A DNA stretch of 64,000 nt, from contig JASGUQ010000047.1 in the NCBI GenBank assembly GCA_030057655.1, positions 1 through 64,000 of the forward strand, written 5' to 3'. Every line of letters begins with the position of its first letter. Position 1 is the first letter of the stretch. The notes beneath the pieces are model-generated. The model worked only from the letters and a program-made list of their open reading frames with translations, was not told the DNA's origin and searched no databases. A program made the position numbers and the translations under genes. Of the stretch, positions 16,754-25,470 are shown one piece after another. This DNA comes from Bacillota bacterium (lineage in GTDB: Bacteria > Bacillota > Clostridia > Christensenellales > Aristaeellaceae).

Positions 16754-19255
16754 ATGAAAAGACTTGTATCTTTAATTCTTACCGTCATGCTTGCCATCGC
16801 GCCTTTCGCTGCGGGTTTCGCGGCGACTTACACGCCCGGCGAGTATGAAGGCACGGCTCAGGGTTACGGCGGCAACGTGACTGTGAAGGTCACCGTTGAC
16901 GAAGAAGCCGTTACCGCTGTTGACATTGCCGGTGCCGGTGAAACGCCCGGTTTGGGCGCTGTGGCCATCGAGGGGTACATCACCTCGCTGGTCGGCGCGA
17001 CCGACGCCCAGGCTGTCGACGTCATCACCGGCTCGACAATCACCAGCAACGCCGTGAAGGAGGCCCTGGGCAAGGCGCTGGCCATCGCCAAGGGCGAAGC
17101 AACTGTCAACGACGCCCCGCTGGCCTTCACCGCCGGCACCTACACCGCCAGCGCACAGGGTTATGTTGCGCCGGTTGAGCTGAGCGTCACTTTCTCCGAC
17201 ACTGCCATCACAGCAATTGATGTTGTTTCCTGTAAGGAAACCGCGCATGTCGGCGATATCGCTCTGCCCATCATGACTGCGGATATGCTGGCAGCCAACG
17301 GCTCCGGCGTGGACAGCGTTTCGGGCGCCACCTTCACCAGCACGGCCATCCGCAATGCGGTCAACGATGCCGCCGCGCAGGCCAACTGCACCAACCTGGA
17401 TGCGTTCAAGGCCAACACCGTCAAGCACGATGCCCAGGCCGCCATTGAAGATACCTGGGATGTCGTCATCATTGGTGCCGGCGGCGCCGGTATGATGGCC
17501 GCCGCGCAGGCTTCGCAGGATGGCAACACCGTGCTCGTTATCGAGAAGAACGCTGAAATGGGCGGCAATACGCTGGTTTCCGGCGGCGCCTTCCAGTCCG
17601 TGATGCCCTACCTCGTGTGGGACGCTGCGGATCCCGATGCCACCACCGGAGTCAACCCGCTGGACGGCAAAACCTACGATAAGATCAAGAACGACAACGG
17701 CCGAATCGAAGTCCTCAAGACCATTCTCGAATGGTCGGAAGAGCCCTTCAACGGTACCATTGATGCCGAACATCCCTTTGTAGCCGGCGACATCGGCCTG
17801 AATGCCGTGCGCGGCGTACATGCCGACTATCTCCCCACCCTGCAGGCCCTGAAGACAGAAATCCAGACTTACCTCGACTGGGCGCAGCCTCAGCTGGACG
17901 CTGGCGCCAACGAAACACAGTTGACCCTGTTCTCCACTATGAACCTGCACATCTTCCAGACCTACTATGGCGGCCTGCGGCCCAACGCGGATAAGACCGA
18001 GTGGATTTACAGCGACGTTGGTCTTGTCAAGCAGTATGTTGAGGGCGGACAGGATATCAAACCCTGGCTGGTAGCGCAGGGCGCTTCCTTTGATTACTCC
18101 AAACAGTTCACGCTGATCGGCTGTCTGTGGCAGCGCGAGAACGCCGTCATTGGCGGCACAGTCGACGGCGTTGAGTATCCCAGCAAATGGGGCGGCTATT
18201 TCATGGTGCCCTACAACACCATGGTCACCGCCAACGAGCATAACCAGTTGATGCTCCGCACCACAGCCACTGAGCTGATTGCTAAAGACGGCCGGGTCAC
18301 GGGCGTCAAGGCGGTCAAATTTGACGGCACCGAAGTGACCGCACACGCCACCAAGGGCGTTATACTCGCCACTGGCGGATATGCGGCCAATATCCCCATG
18401 GTACAGGAAACCAATGATTATTGGGATCCTTCCTTCATCGCTGACAACATCGGCACCACCAACCGTTCCTCCTTGATGGGCGATGGCATCACCATGGCTG
18501 TAGCCGTTGGCGCCGTCACTGCGGGCGAAGGCTGGACGCAGATGATGCCCCTTGGCTGGGTAGACAACGGTAATCTGGCCGGCGGCGCCGGTGAGAACGT
18601 CATCTATGTCAACGCTGCTACCGGTAAGCGTTATGTGGACGAATCCGCCGAGCGCGACGTGCTCTCTGAGGGCGCCTTCGAAAACGGCATGTCCAGGGAA
18701 ACAGCTGAGAAGCTGGGTCTTAAGTATGTGCCAGGCATCTACGTTGAACTCTCCAACACAAAAGTTACAGCGGGCATGGGCGGCTTCGACAACGAGGCTA
18801 GGGATGTCGAAGGCCGTATGTACTTCCGCACGCTGGAAGAAACGGCTGAGATGATCGGCTGCGACGCCGCCACCCTGCGCGAGACCATCGAAACCTACGA
18901 CAAGTTTGTCATGGGCCAGATTGAGAACCTCGATGTTCAGAAGCTCGCCACGCAGGGTACTGTTGGCGATGTGGAAAAGGACGAAAAAGGCAACTACTTG
19001 CCCGATACCTACAAACTTGAAAACCTCCGTGTCCGCTTCCTTGCGCCTTCCACCCATCACACCATGGGCGGCCTGCAAATCGACCTTGATCATCGCGTGC
19101 TGAATGCTGATGGCACCGCCATTCCCGGCCTGTATGCGGCTGGTGAAGTTGCTGCTGGCAACCACGCCGGCAACCGTCTGGGCGGTAATGCGGTCACCGA
19201 AATCATCGTTTCCGGCCGTGTCGCGGCACAGGCTGTAAACGCTGATAACAAGTAA
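16754..19255 (+). CDS. Exported FMN/FAD-dependent reductase (flavocytochrome c/UrdA-like)
   Basis: An 833-aa exported protein of the fumarate/urocanate reductase superfamily. A signal peptide (residues 1-25) is followed by two FMN-binding domains with TGSTITSNAV near 92-101 and SGATFTSTAI near 189-198, whose Thr residues are the sites of covalent FMN attachment by ApbE in this family. The rest is an FAD domain, opening with DVVIIGAGGAGMMAAAQAS near 236. Active-site elements of flavocytochrome c reductases are present: an ERD segment with the proton-donor Arg, THHTMGGLQID, and NRLGGNAVTEIIVSGR. No haem-binding CXXCH was seen, so electrons must come from another flavin donor. The substrate is unknown: fumarate, urocanate, cinnamates and others are used by relatives. 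The start has AAGGAG 9 bases upstream. Confidence 0.88.
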   Translation: MKRLVSLILTVMLAIAPFAAGFAATYTPGEYEGTAQGYGGNVTVKVTVDEEAVTAVDIAGAGETPGLGAVAIEGYITSLVGATDAQAVDVITGSTITSNAVKEALGKALAIAKGEATVNDAPLAFTAGTYTASAQGYVAPVELSVTFSDTAITAIDVVSCKETAHVGDIALPIMTADMLAANGSGVDSVSGATFTSTAIRNAVNDAAAQANCTNLDAFKANTVKHDAQAAIEDTWDVVIIGAGGAGMMAAAQASQDGNTVLVIEKNAEMGGNTLVSGGAFQSVMPYLVWDAADPDATTGVNPLDGKTYDKIKNDNGRIEVLKTILEWSEEPFNGTIDAEHPFVAGDIGLNAVRGVHADYLPTLQALKTEIQTYLDWAQPQLDAGANETQLTLFSTMNLHIFQTYYGGLRPNADKTEWIYSDVGLVKQYVEGGQDIKPWLVAQGASFDYSKQFTLIGCLWQRENAVIGGTVDGVEYPSKWGGYFMVPYNTMVTANEHNQLMLRTTATELIAKDGRVTGVKAVKFDGTEVTAHATKGVILATGGYAANIPMVQETNDYWDPSFIADNIGTTNRSSLMGDGITMAVAVGAVTAGEGWTQMMPLGWVDNGNLAGGAGENVIYVNAATGKRYVDESAERDVLSEGAFENGMSRETAEKLGLKYVPGIYVELSNTKVTAGMGGFDNEARDVEGRMYFRTLEETAEMIGCDAATLRETIETYDKFVMGQIENLDVQKLATQGTVGDVEKDEKGNYLPDTYKLENLRVRFLAPSTHHTMGGLQIDLDHRVLNADGTAIPGLYAAGEVAAGNHAGNRLGGNAVTEIIVSGRVAAQAVNADNK

Positions 19256-19316
19256 TCTTTCCCCTGCAGCGCAGATTTTCTGCGAATAAAATCAGCGTTG
19301 TAAAATACCAGGCTTT

Positions 19317-19390
19317 AAACAAGGGATGCCGTCCAGCAGGGCGGCATCCCTTGTTCGTCAAAAACACCACCCTGCGGGGTGGCTTTTTTG
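19317..19390 (+). terminator. Two terminator hairpins between convergent genes
   Basis: The first is a long stem, AACAAGGGATGCCG/CGGCATCCCTTGTT (about 19317-19357), without a T-run. The second, CCACCC/GGGGTGG followed by CTTTTTT (about 19364-19390), also has T residues on the minus side and so can serve the ATPase gene too. Confidence 0.75.
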
Positions 19391-19434
19391 ACCAACTGCT
19401 ACCATCGCTCAGTTGTTGGTTTTGATTCTGCTTT

Positions 19435-21312
19435 TTAGGAAAGGACGCACTTTTGATCCTTTTCCTGCAGCTTCAGCGCGCGCAGCGCGTTGAATACCGC
19501 GAGGACAGCGACGCCCACATCGGCGAAGACGGCCATCCACAGGCTGGACAGGCCGAAGGCGGATAAGACCAGCACCAGCGCCTTGACGGAGATGGCGAAG
19601 ACCGCGTTCTGGGTCGCGATCAGCACAGTGCGCCTGGCGATGGACAGGGCGGCTGCCATCTTACAGGGGTCGTCGTTCATGATCACGATGTCGGCAGCCT
19701 CAATCGCCGCGTCTGTCCCAAGCGCGCCCATCGCGAAACCCACGTCCGCCCGCGCCAGAACCGGCGCGTCGTTCACGCCGTCGCCCGCGAACACAAGGGT
19801 GCCCCTGCCGTCCCTGCCCGCCATCAATTCCTCAATCCGGCTCACCTTGTCCTGGGGCAAAAGCCCTGCGTGAAGCACGTCAATGCCCAGCTTTTCAGCG
19901 ACCTTCCTGGCCGCTGATTCGCTGTCCCCGGTCAGCATGACCAGGCGTTTAACGCCCTGATTTTTAAGCCGCAGGAGCGCCTCTTTCGCGCAGGGCTTGA
20001 CCTGATCCTCCATAATAATGCTGCCCAGATAGACACCGTTTTTGGCGACATGGCTCACCGTGCCGCCGTTTTTGTTTTCAGGAACCTCAATGCCCCTGTT
20101 TTCCATAAAGGCCGCGTTCCCCACCAGCGTTTCTTCGCTCCCGATCAGGGCGGCCACGCCTTCGCCCGGCGTTTCATACACCTCATTCAGCAGGCTCTCA
20201 GGCAGCGGAAACTTGTCCGCCTCGCGTAGGGCTTTCGCGATGGGGTGGGGGGAATGCTTTTCACAAAGCGCGGCCAGGCTCAGCAGTTCCTGTTCGCTGA
20301 CCCCGTTTGCCACAACAGAACTGACTGTAAAACGGCCTTCTGTCAGCGTGCCCGTCTTGTCAAACACGAAGGTATCGGCCTTGGCCAGGGCCTCCAGGTG
20401 GTTGGAGCCCTTCACCAGGATGCCCGCGCGGGAGGCGCCCCCGATGCCGCCAAAGAAGGACAGGGGGATGGAGATCACCAAAGCGCAGGGGCAGGACACC
20501 ACCAGGAAGTTGAGCGCCCTGTACACCCAGTCGGACAGGAGGGCGCCCGGGATCAGGAGGGACGGCACAAAGGCCAGAAGAACCGCCATGATCACAACGG
20601 CCGGCGTATAGATGGCCGAAAACCGGGTGATGAAAGCCTCCTGCCTGGATTTTTTGTCGGTCGCGTTTTCCACCATCTCCAGGATGCGGTTCACAGTGGA
20701 TTGCTCAAATGGCCTGGTCACCCTGATGGTTAAAGCGGCGTTGATGTTCACGCAGCCGGAGAGCGCCTCATCCCCCGGTTTCACCGGGCGCGGCAGGGCC
20801 TCGCCTGTCAGCGAAGCCGTGTCCAGTTGGCTGACGCCTGAAACAACGATGCCGTCAAGCGGCAGCCTTTCCCCGGGCAGAACTGATATCAGGTCGCCCG
20901 TTTTTACTTCCTCAGGGTCAATCTTTTTGACCTGCCCATCTTCACCCAGCAGGTTCGCCGTGTCCGGCCGCAGGTTCATCGTTTCCGCGATCGCGCGGCG
21001 GGATTTGTCCACCGCGTAGTCCTGAAACATTTCTCCTGTCTGATAAAAGACCATCACCGCCACGGCTTCCTCGTATTCGCCAATGACAATCGCCCCGATG
21101 GTGGCCAGGGACATCAAAAAATGCTCGTCAAACACCTGCCCTCTGATGATGCCCATGACGGCATGAATCATTACATCATAGCCCGCGATCAGATAGGACA
21201 GCACCATCAGCCCTGTCCTGACCTCCGGGTTCTTCGTCAAAAACCCTGCGATTAAAAGCGCAAGGGCCAGGGGAATGCGGAAAGGCCGGCTTTTAAGTTT
21301 GCTGAGCGTCAT
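19435..21312 (-). CDS. Heavy-metal P1B-type ATPase (Zn/Cd exporter type)
   Basis: Metal efflux pump, 625 aa. The membrane metal site is SCPCALVISIP near residues 276-286, the phosphorylated Asp lies in FDKTGTLTEG, and the hinge is GDGVNDAPVLA. CPC with a downstream transmembrane Lys-Ala region fits the Zn2+/Cd2+/Pb2+ subgroup rather than copper. The usual N-terminal HMA domain is absent: the protein starts directly with membrane segments. A separate small HMA protein is encoded 13 bases upstream, so the sensor domain has been split off. Both are driven by the promoter at 21584-21613. Confidence 0.92.
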   Translation of the reverse strand: MTLSKLKSRPFRIPLALALLIAGFLTKNPEVRTGLMVLSYLIAGYDVMIHAVMGIIRGQVFDEHFLMSLATIGAIVIGEYEEAVAVMVFYQTGEMFQDYAVDKSRRAIAETMNLRPDTANLLGEDGQVKKIDPEEVKTGDLISVLPGERLPLDGIVVSGVSQLDTASLTGEALPRPVKPGDEALSGCVNINAALTIRVTRPFEQSTVNRILEMVENATDKKSRQEAFITRFSAIYTPAVVIMAVLLAFVPSLLIPGALLSDWVYRALNFLVVSCPCALVISIPLSFFGGIGGASRAGILVKGSNHLEALAKADTFVFDKTGTLTEGRFTVSSVVANGVSEQELLSLAALCEKHSPHPIAKALREADKFPLPESLLNEVYETPGEGVAALIGSEETLVGNAAFMENRGIEVPENKNGGTVSHVAKNGVYLGSIIMEDQVKPCAKEALLRLKNQGVKRLVMLTGDSESAARKVAEKLGIDVLHAGLLPQDKVSRIEELMAGRDGRGTLVFAGDGVNDAPVLARADVGFAMGALGTDAAIEAADIVIMNDDPCKMAAALSIARRTVLIATQNAVFAISVKALVLVLSAFGLSSLWMAVFADVGVAVLAVFNALRALKLQEKDQKCVLS

Positions 21313-21325
21313 CTTTCCCTCCGGT

Positions 21326-21544
21326 TCATCGGATCAGCCGCGCTTCCGGTTCAATGGTTTTGATGATGGCGTCGGCCTTTGAAAGGGCGTCTTCCAGGCA
21401 GTCTTCTTTGACATTCAGGGTCAGTTTCTGGGTCAGGAAATTGACCCTTGCCTCACTCACTCCGGGCAGGGCCGCGATTTTCCGCTCCATCTTGGCCGCG
21501 CAGCTGGCGCAGCCAAGGTTTCTTATCTTCAGCACAGAGATCAT
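21326..21544 (-). CDS. Heavy-metal-associated (HMA) domain protein
   Basis: A 72-aa free-standing HMA domain with the metal-binding motif GCASC (Cys12 and Cys15) and the following AAKMERKIAALPGV helix. The start at 21544 is set by AGGAGG 7 bases upstream; an in-frame upstream ATG lies inside the promoter. It probably chaperones metal to, or regulates, the adjacent P-type ATPase, which lacks its own N-terminal HMA domain. Cytoplasmic by lack of a signal peptide. Confidence 0.9.
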   Translation of the reverse strand: MISVLKIRNLGCASCAAKMERKIAALPGVSEARVNFLTQKLTLNVKEDCLEDALSKADAIIKTIEPEARLIR

Positions 21545-21583
21545 AACTTGTCCTCCTGGTGCCAATGCATCTGTATAATCCAT

Positions 21584-21613
21584 ATTATAGTTGAACGGTT
21601 GCTCAAGTGTCAA
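21584..21613 (-). promoter_or_regulatory. Metal-responsive promoter with operator in its spacer
   Basis: A perfect TTGACA (21608-21613) and a perfect TATAAT (21584-21589) flank an 18-bp spacer. The spacer contains the imperfect inverted repeat TTGAGCAACCGTTCAA (21591-21606 on the plus strand as its complement). Such repeats between -35 and -10 are where ArsR/SmtB or MerR-family metal sensors bind. No sensor gene is adjacent. Confidence 0.7.
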
Positions 21614-21669
21614 TCCTCTTTTGCTTTACAAGCATTCAGCGTTCCATTAGAATACGGACATCAGAAAAT

Positions 21670-21700
21670 GGGGCCGCAAGCTTTGCTTGCAGCCCCTTTT
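21670..21700. terminator. Bidirectional terminator
   Basis: GGGGCCGCAAGC pairs with GCTTGCAGCCCC with one mismatch around a 3-base loop. TTTT follows on the plus strand and ATTTTC on the minus strand. It lies at the end of the Gfo/Idh gene. Confidence 0.65.
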
Positions 21701-21716
21701 CATATATAAAACCAGT

Positions 21717-22691
21717 TTATTTAACCTTGATAATAGCCTGTTCCTTGTCAGACAGGTAGGCGTTTTCCAGCAGTTCCGTCAGCGCGATGGCGCGCTCCAT
21801 GTCAAACAGGATGGGGGTTCCCTTCTGGATCCCGTCCAGGAACTGGCGCATGGCTGTGGGCAGGGCGGGGGGCGATTCCGGCTCAAACCACCCGTCGCCA
21901 TGGCCCTCAGCGCGCATCCTGATCCTGCCTTCTGAGCGGACGATCGCGCCCCTGGTGCCCAGCAGCTCAAAGAAATCGCCGTTGTAGGGGGAGATAAAGG
22001 AGGTCTCCAGCACCGCGATGGCCTTGTTTTCAAACTCTGCCACGGTGACCGCGTTGTCGTCAGCGCCCATGGGCGCGACGGTGTTGTTGAACATGCTGGC
22101 GACCCGCGCGGGCTTGCCCAAAAGGTAGCTTGCGATGTACAGCGGATGGCAGCCCAGGTCCATCATCGCGCCGCCGCCCGCGTCCTTGGGATCATACCAG
22201 TAGTCCGGCAGCCACCCGGCCAGCGCGCCGTTGTGCGCCATGCGGAAGCGCAGGTAGTGGATGTCCCCCAAGGTGCCCTTTTCAATCTCCTGTCTGCACA
22301 ATTGGATGAGGGGCGTGGTCAACTGCGGGTAGGAGATGCAGAACTTGACGCCGTTTTCCTTGACGGCCTCAGCGATTTCATTTGTTTCTTTCAGGTTGGT
22401 GGCCAGCGCCTTTTCCGTAAAGATGTGCTTTTTCGCCTTGGCAGCCTTGATCATCACCCGGTGATGCGCGGTCGTTTCAGTATCCACGACCACCGCGTCC
22501 ACGTCGCTTCTGCTCAGCGCCTTGTCAAGGTTCGGCTCAAAATCAACGCCCAGCTCCTGCGCCCATGCTGCGCCCCGCTCTTTGTCCTCATCCCACACGC
22601 AGGTGATTTTGGCGTCCGGCGCTTCCCCGATCATGCGGGCGTAGTCCTTGGCGTGCACGTGCCATTTGGACAGCATCAGGATATTGACCAT
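21717..22691 (-). CDS. Gfo/Idh/MocA-family oxidoreductase
   Basis: A 324-aa NAD(P)-dependent sugar or polyol dehydrogenase-like protein. The N-terminal Rossmann part has VVVDTETTAHHRVMIKAAKAKKH and FTEKALATNLKE, where EKALA holds the conserved Lys of the family. The C-terminal alpha/beta domain holds the DAGGGAMMDLGCHPLYIASYLLG block. The first loop lacks the classic GxGxxG, reading MLSKWHVHAKDYARM instead, a variant seen in some members. GGAGG precedes the ATG. The substrate is not known. It lies 46 bases after the zinc-ribbon gene. Confidence 0.85.
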   Translation of the reverse strand: MVNILMLSKWHVHAKDYARMIGEAPDAKITCVWDEDKERGAAWAQELGVDFEPNLDKALSRSDVDAVVVDTETTAHHRVMIKAAKAKKHIFTEKALATNLKETNEIAEAVKENGVKFCISYPQLTTPLIQLCRQEIEKGTLGDIHYLRFRMAHNGALAGWLPDYWYDPKDAGGGAMMDLGCHPLYIASYLLGKPARVASMFNNTVAPMGADDNAVTVAEFENKAIAVLETSFISPYNGDFFELLGTRGAIVRSEGRIRMRAEGHGDGWFEPESPPALPTAMRQFLDGIQKGTPILFDMERAIALTELLENAYLSDKEQAIIKVK

Positions 22692-22737
22692 CTTTTACCT
22701 CCACAATCACTTTTATATTCAAGTTTTTGCGCCGCTT

Positions 22738-23391
22738 TTAACCCTTCCCCTTCATCTTGGCAGCCACCATCTGCGCCGCCTCGTCAAACTCATGCCTGGG
22801 CAGGTAGAGCACCATGAACAAAAAGGAGTAGGGGCGGTACAGGCTGATGCGCCCCGCGCGGGGGGAAAGCTTGTACCTGGCCGCGTCCTGCCAGAGCAGG
22901 TATTCCTCATGCGCCAGAAGGAAGGGCTTGCCCTCCGCGTTTGGCTGGAAGGCAGCCTTGTCATAGCGGATCATCCTGCTCCAGCACTTGAGCCTGGTGG
23001 GCTCTATCCAGGTGCGCTTCAAGACCCCCTTGGGGTCCAGCATGTACTGCACGGATTCCCGCCCCTGAAAAAGCAGCATCAAAAGCCCAAGAATGATTAG
23101 AAGAAATCCAAGGGCGACCGCGGTCTGGGTGATGCCGGTGGACTTAAAAAAACTGGTGAAGGCGGCAGCGCCTGACATGATGTACTCAATGATCAGCATG
23201 ATGATGACCGTCGCGGCCACCGCGAAAGCGGCCACCCGGGTGATAAGTCCCAAACGGGCGGGGTCTGAGAGCGCGGGCCTGCTGTCCTCCCACACAAAGC
23301 GCACGGAAGGATTGCCCAGCGCCTTCCCGCAGGAATCGCAATAGGGCTGCGCGTTTTGGCGCATACATTTTTGACAGAAATAAACCAGCAT
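22738..23391 (-). CDS. Zinc-ribbon membrane protein of unknown function
   Basis: A 217-aa protein I do not recognise as a named family. It starts with a zinc ribbon: two CXXC pairs, CQKC near residues 6-9 and CDSC near 18-21. Two hydrophobic segments follow (about 52-70 and 90-108), then a 110-residue cytoplasmic tail with many aromatic and basic residues. The layout suggests a membrane-anchored sensor or assembly protein. It has a good promoter and shares its transcript direction with the Gfo/Idh gene. Confidence 0.6.
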   Translation of the reverse strand: MLVYFCQKCMRQNAQPYCDSCGKALGNPSVRFVWEDSRPALSDPARLGLITRVAAFAVAATVIIMLIIEYIMSGAAAFTSFFKSTGITQTAVALGFLLIILGLLMLLFQGRESVQYMLDPKGVLKRTWIEPTRLKCWSRMIRYDKAAFQPNAEGKPFLLAHEEYLLWQDAARYKLSPRAGRISLYRPYSFLFMVLYLPRHEFDEAAQMVAAKMKGKG

Positions 23392-23437
23392 GAAGGCATC
23401 CTTTGTATCTCATTCTGCGATGGTTCGCAGCTTACTA

Positions 23438-23466
23438 ATTATACCTGTTTTCATGTATGCTGACAA
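23438..23466 (-). promoter_or_regulatory. Promoter of the zinc-ribbon gene
   Basis: On the minus strand TTGTCA (23461-23466), a 17-bp spacer and a perfect TATAAT (23438-23443). Confidence 0.7.
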
Positions 23467-23532
23467 ATGTCGGGCTATGCCCGGTCTTGAGATTGTGATA
23501 GCATAAGGCGATACAAGAAAGGGAGGGACGCA

Positions 23533-25176
23533 ATGAAACAGCCGCTTAAGATAGCGCTTTTGGGCATCTCCTCCCAGTACATCCATTCCAACCTCGCACC
23601 CTGGTGCCTGGTGAACGGGCTTAAAACCTACGCGAAGGCTGACCATCAGGCTGTTGTGGTGGAGGGCACGGTCAACGAGCCCGTTCAAAACATCCTGGAG
23701 CGGGTGATTTTGGAGCAGCCGGATCTGTTGGGCGTCAGCTGCTACATCTGGAACATCCAAACGGTGGAAACGCTGCTGCCCCAGGTTAAAAAAACGCTTC
23801 CCGCCTGCCTGATCGCGCTTGGCGGGCCGGAGGTTGGCTTTCGGGCGCAAGATGCCCTCCTTTCCTTTCCGGAGGCGGATTTTGTGTTTTCAGGCGAAGG
23901 CGAACTGCCCTTTGCCAAATTGACAGACGCGCTGTGCGGGTTTGAGGAGTTGAAAAACGTGCCCGGTCTGTCCTGCCGGGAGGAGGGAACCCTCAAAATC
24001 AGCGGGCCCTTTCTGCACGAGAAGACCCAGGGCAGCCCCTACACGGAGGATTACTTATTGGCTTTAAACGGCCGCATTGCCTATTTGGAGACCAGCCGCG
24101 GCTGTCCCTATTCCTGCGCCTTCTGCCTGTCCGGTCGGAAGGAGAAACTGCGCCAGGCGCCGCTGGATCAGGCCTTTGCAGACATCCTGCTTTTGGCCAA
24201 TTCCGGCGCCAAAACCGTCAAACTGGTGGACCGGACCTTCAACGCGGACAGGGCGCGCGCGCTTTTGATCCTGCGCTTCATCGCGTCTGAACATGGCAAG
24301 GGCATACCGGAGGGTGTCACCTTCCATTTTGAGATCGCGGGCGACCTGCTGGATGAGGACACACTGGCCTTCTTGCGAACCGTGCCAAAGGGGCTGTTCC
24401 AGTTTGAGATCGGCCTGCAGTCCATGGACGAAAAGACCCTGCGCCTGGTGCGCCGGAACACGGACATGGCTTACCTCATCAGGCAGGTGCGCCAATTGAT
24501 CCAAATGGAAACCGCCCATGTGCACCTGGACCTGATCGCGGGCCTGCCGCAGGAGGATCTGAGCGCGTTTATAAAGGGCTTTGACCAGGCCTATCTGCTG
24601 CGCCCCCATGCCCTGCAGCTGGGCTTTTTAAAGCTGATCCACGGCAGCGCCATGCGGGAGGAGGGGGGGAAGTACCCCTGCGCCTTTGATCCCTTGCCGC
24701 CCTATGAGGTCCGCTCCACGCCCTTTATGTCTGAAAGTGACTTCGCAGTCTTAAAAACGGCGGAGCGCGCCCTGGACAAGCTGCACAATTCCGGGCGCTT
24801 CCCGCGCACCCTGCGTTTTTTAACGGAAGAAATGGAATTTCAGCCCTTTGACTTGTTCCTGAACCTGGGCCGGGCCATTATCATAGCGGAAGGGGAGGGG
24901 AGCAGCTTGCCGCTGGACAAGCTGAACGACTGCCTGGCCGGGCACACCGCCATCATCCCCATCCTGGTGGGCTCTGATGAAAACGCCTTCCTGCTGTCCA
25001 ACATGCTCCGCCATAAGGGCGTCTTCGTGCCCCCCGCGGTCTTCCCCGCCGTTCCCAAGGGCAAGGCCAGGCTCCGCTTCTGCGTGGTCAGCGAGCACAA
25101 GGAGGAGCAGATCATCAGGGCGCTGGACGCTCTGGTAGAGGCCGCCCAGGAAGCCGGCATCGAGCTTCCGGCGTAA
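23533..25176 (+). CDS. Radical SAM protein with N-terminal B12-binding-like domain (DUF4080 type)
   Basis: A 547-aa protein. The N-terminal 130 residues resemble a cobalamin-binding Rossmann fold (ALGGPEVGFRAQ carries its GG turn), but the cobalt-coordinating DXHXXG motif is not visible. The radical SAM core begins near residue 183 with the [4Fe-4S] motif CPYSCAFC near 192-199. LVDRTFNAD, FHFEIAGD and FQFEIGLQS follow as barrel strands. The 200-residue C-terminal part fits DUF4080 proteins, whose reaction is not established. GAAAGGGAGGG precedes the ATG. It ends with its own terminator. Confidence 0.85.
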   Translation: MKQPLKIALLGISSQYIHSNLAPWCLVNGLKTYAKADHQAVVVEGTVNEPVQNILERVILEQPDLLGVSCYIWNIQTVETLLPQVKKTLPACLIALGGPEVGFRAQDALLSFPEADFVFSGEGELPFAKLTDALCGFEELKNVPGLSCREEGTLKISGPFLHEKTQGSPYTEDYLLALNGRIAYLETSRGCPYSCAFCLSGRKEKLRQAPLDQAFADILLLANSGAKTVKLVDRTFNADRARALLILRFIASEHGKGIPEGVTFHFEIAGDLLDEDTLAFLRTVPKGLFQFEIGLQSMDEKTLRLVRRNTDMAYLIRQVRQLIQMETAHVHLDLIAGLPQEDLSAFIKGFDQAYLLRPHALQLGFLKLIHGSAMREEGGKYPCAFDPLPPYEVRSTPFMSESDFAVLKTAERALDKLHNSGRFPRTLRFLTEEMEFQPFDLFLNLGRAIIIAEGEGSSLPLDKLNDCLAGHTAIIPILVGSDENAFLLSNMLRHKGVFVPPAVFPAVPKGKARLRFCVVSEHKEEQIIRALDALVEAAQEAGIELPA

Positions 25177-25226
25177 TTCATACTAAAGTACATGTCGCCC
25201 TCGGGCGACACAAATAGGGGATGAAA

Positions 25227-25256
25227 ACGAGGTGCTCAGGCGCCTCGTTTTTCAGT
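25227..25256 (+). terminator. Terminator of the radical SAM gene
   Basis: ACGAGGTGC pairs with GCGCCTCGT (one G-U pair) around a 4-base loop and is followed by TTTTT. A second perfect hairpin, GTCGCCC/GGGCGAC, lies just before it near 25194-25209. Confidence 0.8.
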
Positions 25257-25264
25257 AGAATGGT

Positions 25265-25437
25265 GGAAAGAGCAGGCGAGAAGCACGGGATTGGGAGTTG
25301 CATCTCAGATTGTTGAGAAGGCAGAATACTAAACAGTGCCGGGGAGGCTTCAAGCACAAATAAGTGGGCAGAAAGCCCGAACGCTAATCATTGAGAAAGA
25401 TCAATTCTTCATGCAAGCCACCCCGCCTGCTCTCTCC
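25265..25437 (+). ncRNA. Candidate IS110 bridge RNA
   Basis: The region upstream of the recombinase is non-coding but strongly self-complementary. AGAGCAGGCG (25269-25278) pairs perfectly with CGCCTGCTCT (25424-25433); three more pairs outside it extend the helix after one mismatch. Inside, TTGCAT (25298-25303) pairs with ATGCAA (25411-25416). Smaller hairpins are ATTGA/TCAAT (25390-25405) and GGGC/GCCC (25366-25378). Size, strand and position match the bridge RNAs of IS110-group elements, which carry target- and donor-binding loops. The assignment rests on structure and context only. Confidence 0.65.
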
Positions 25438-25470
25438 GATTGAATTATATCATGAAAGGAGGTGAAAAAG

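Noticed and set aside
16772..19165. 797-residue open frame antisense to the flavin reductase
   Set aside because: It is the shadow of a high-G+C gene. The sense strand has the promoter, ribosome binding site, signal peptide and recognised motifs.
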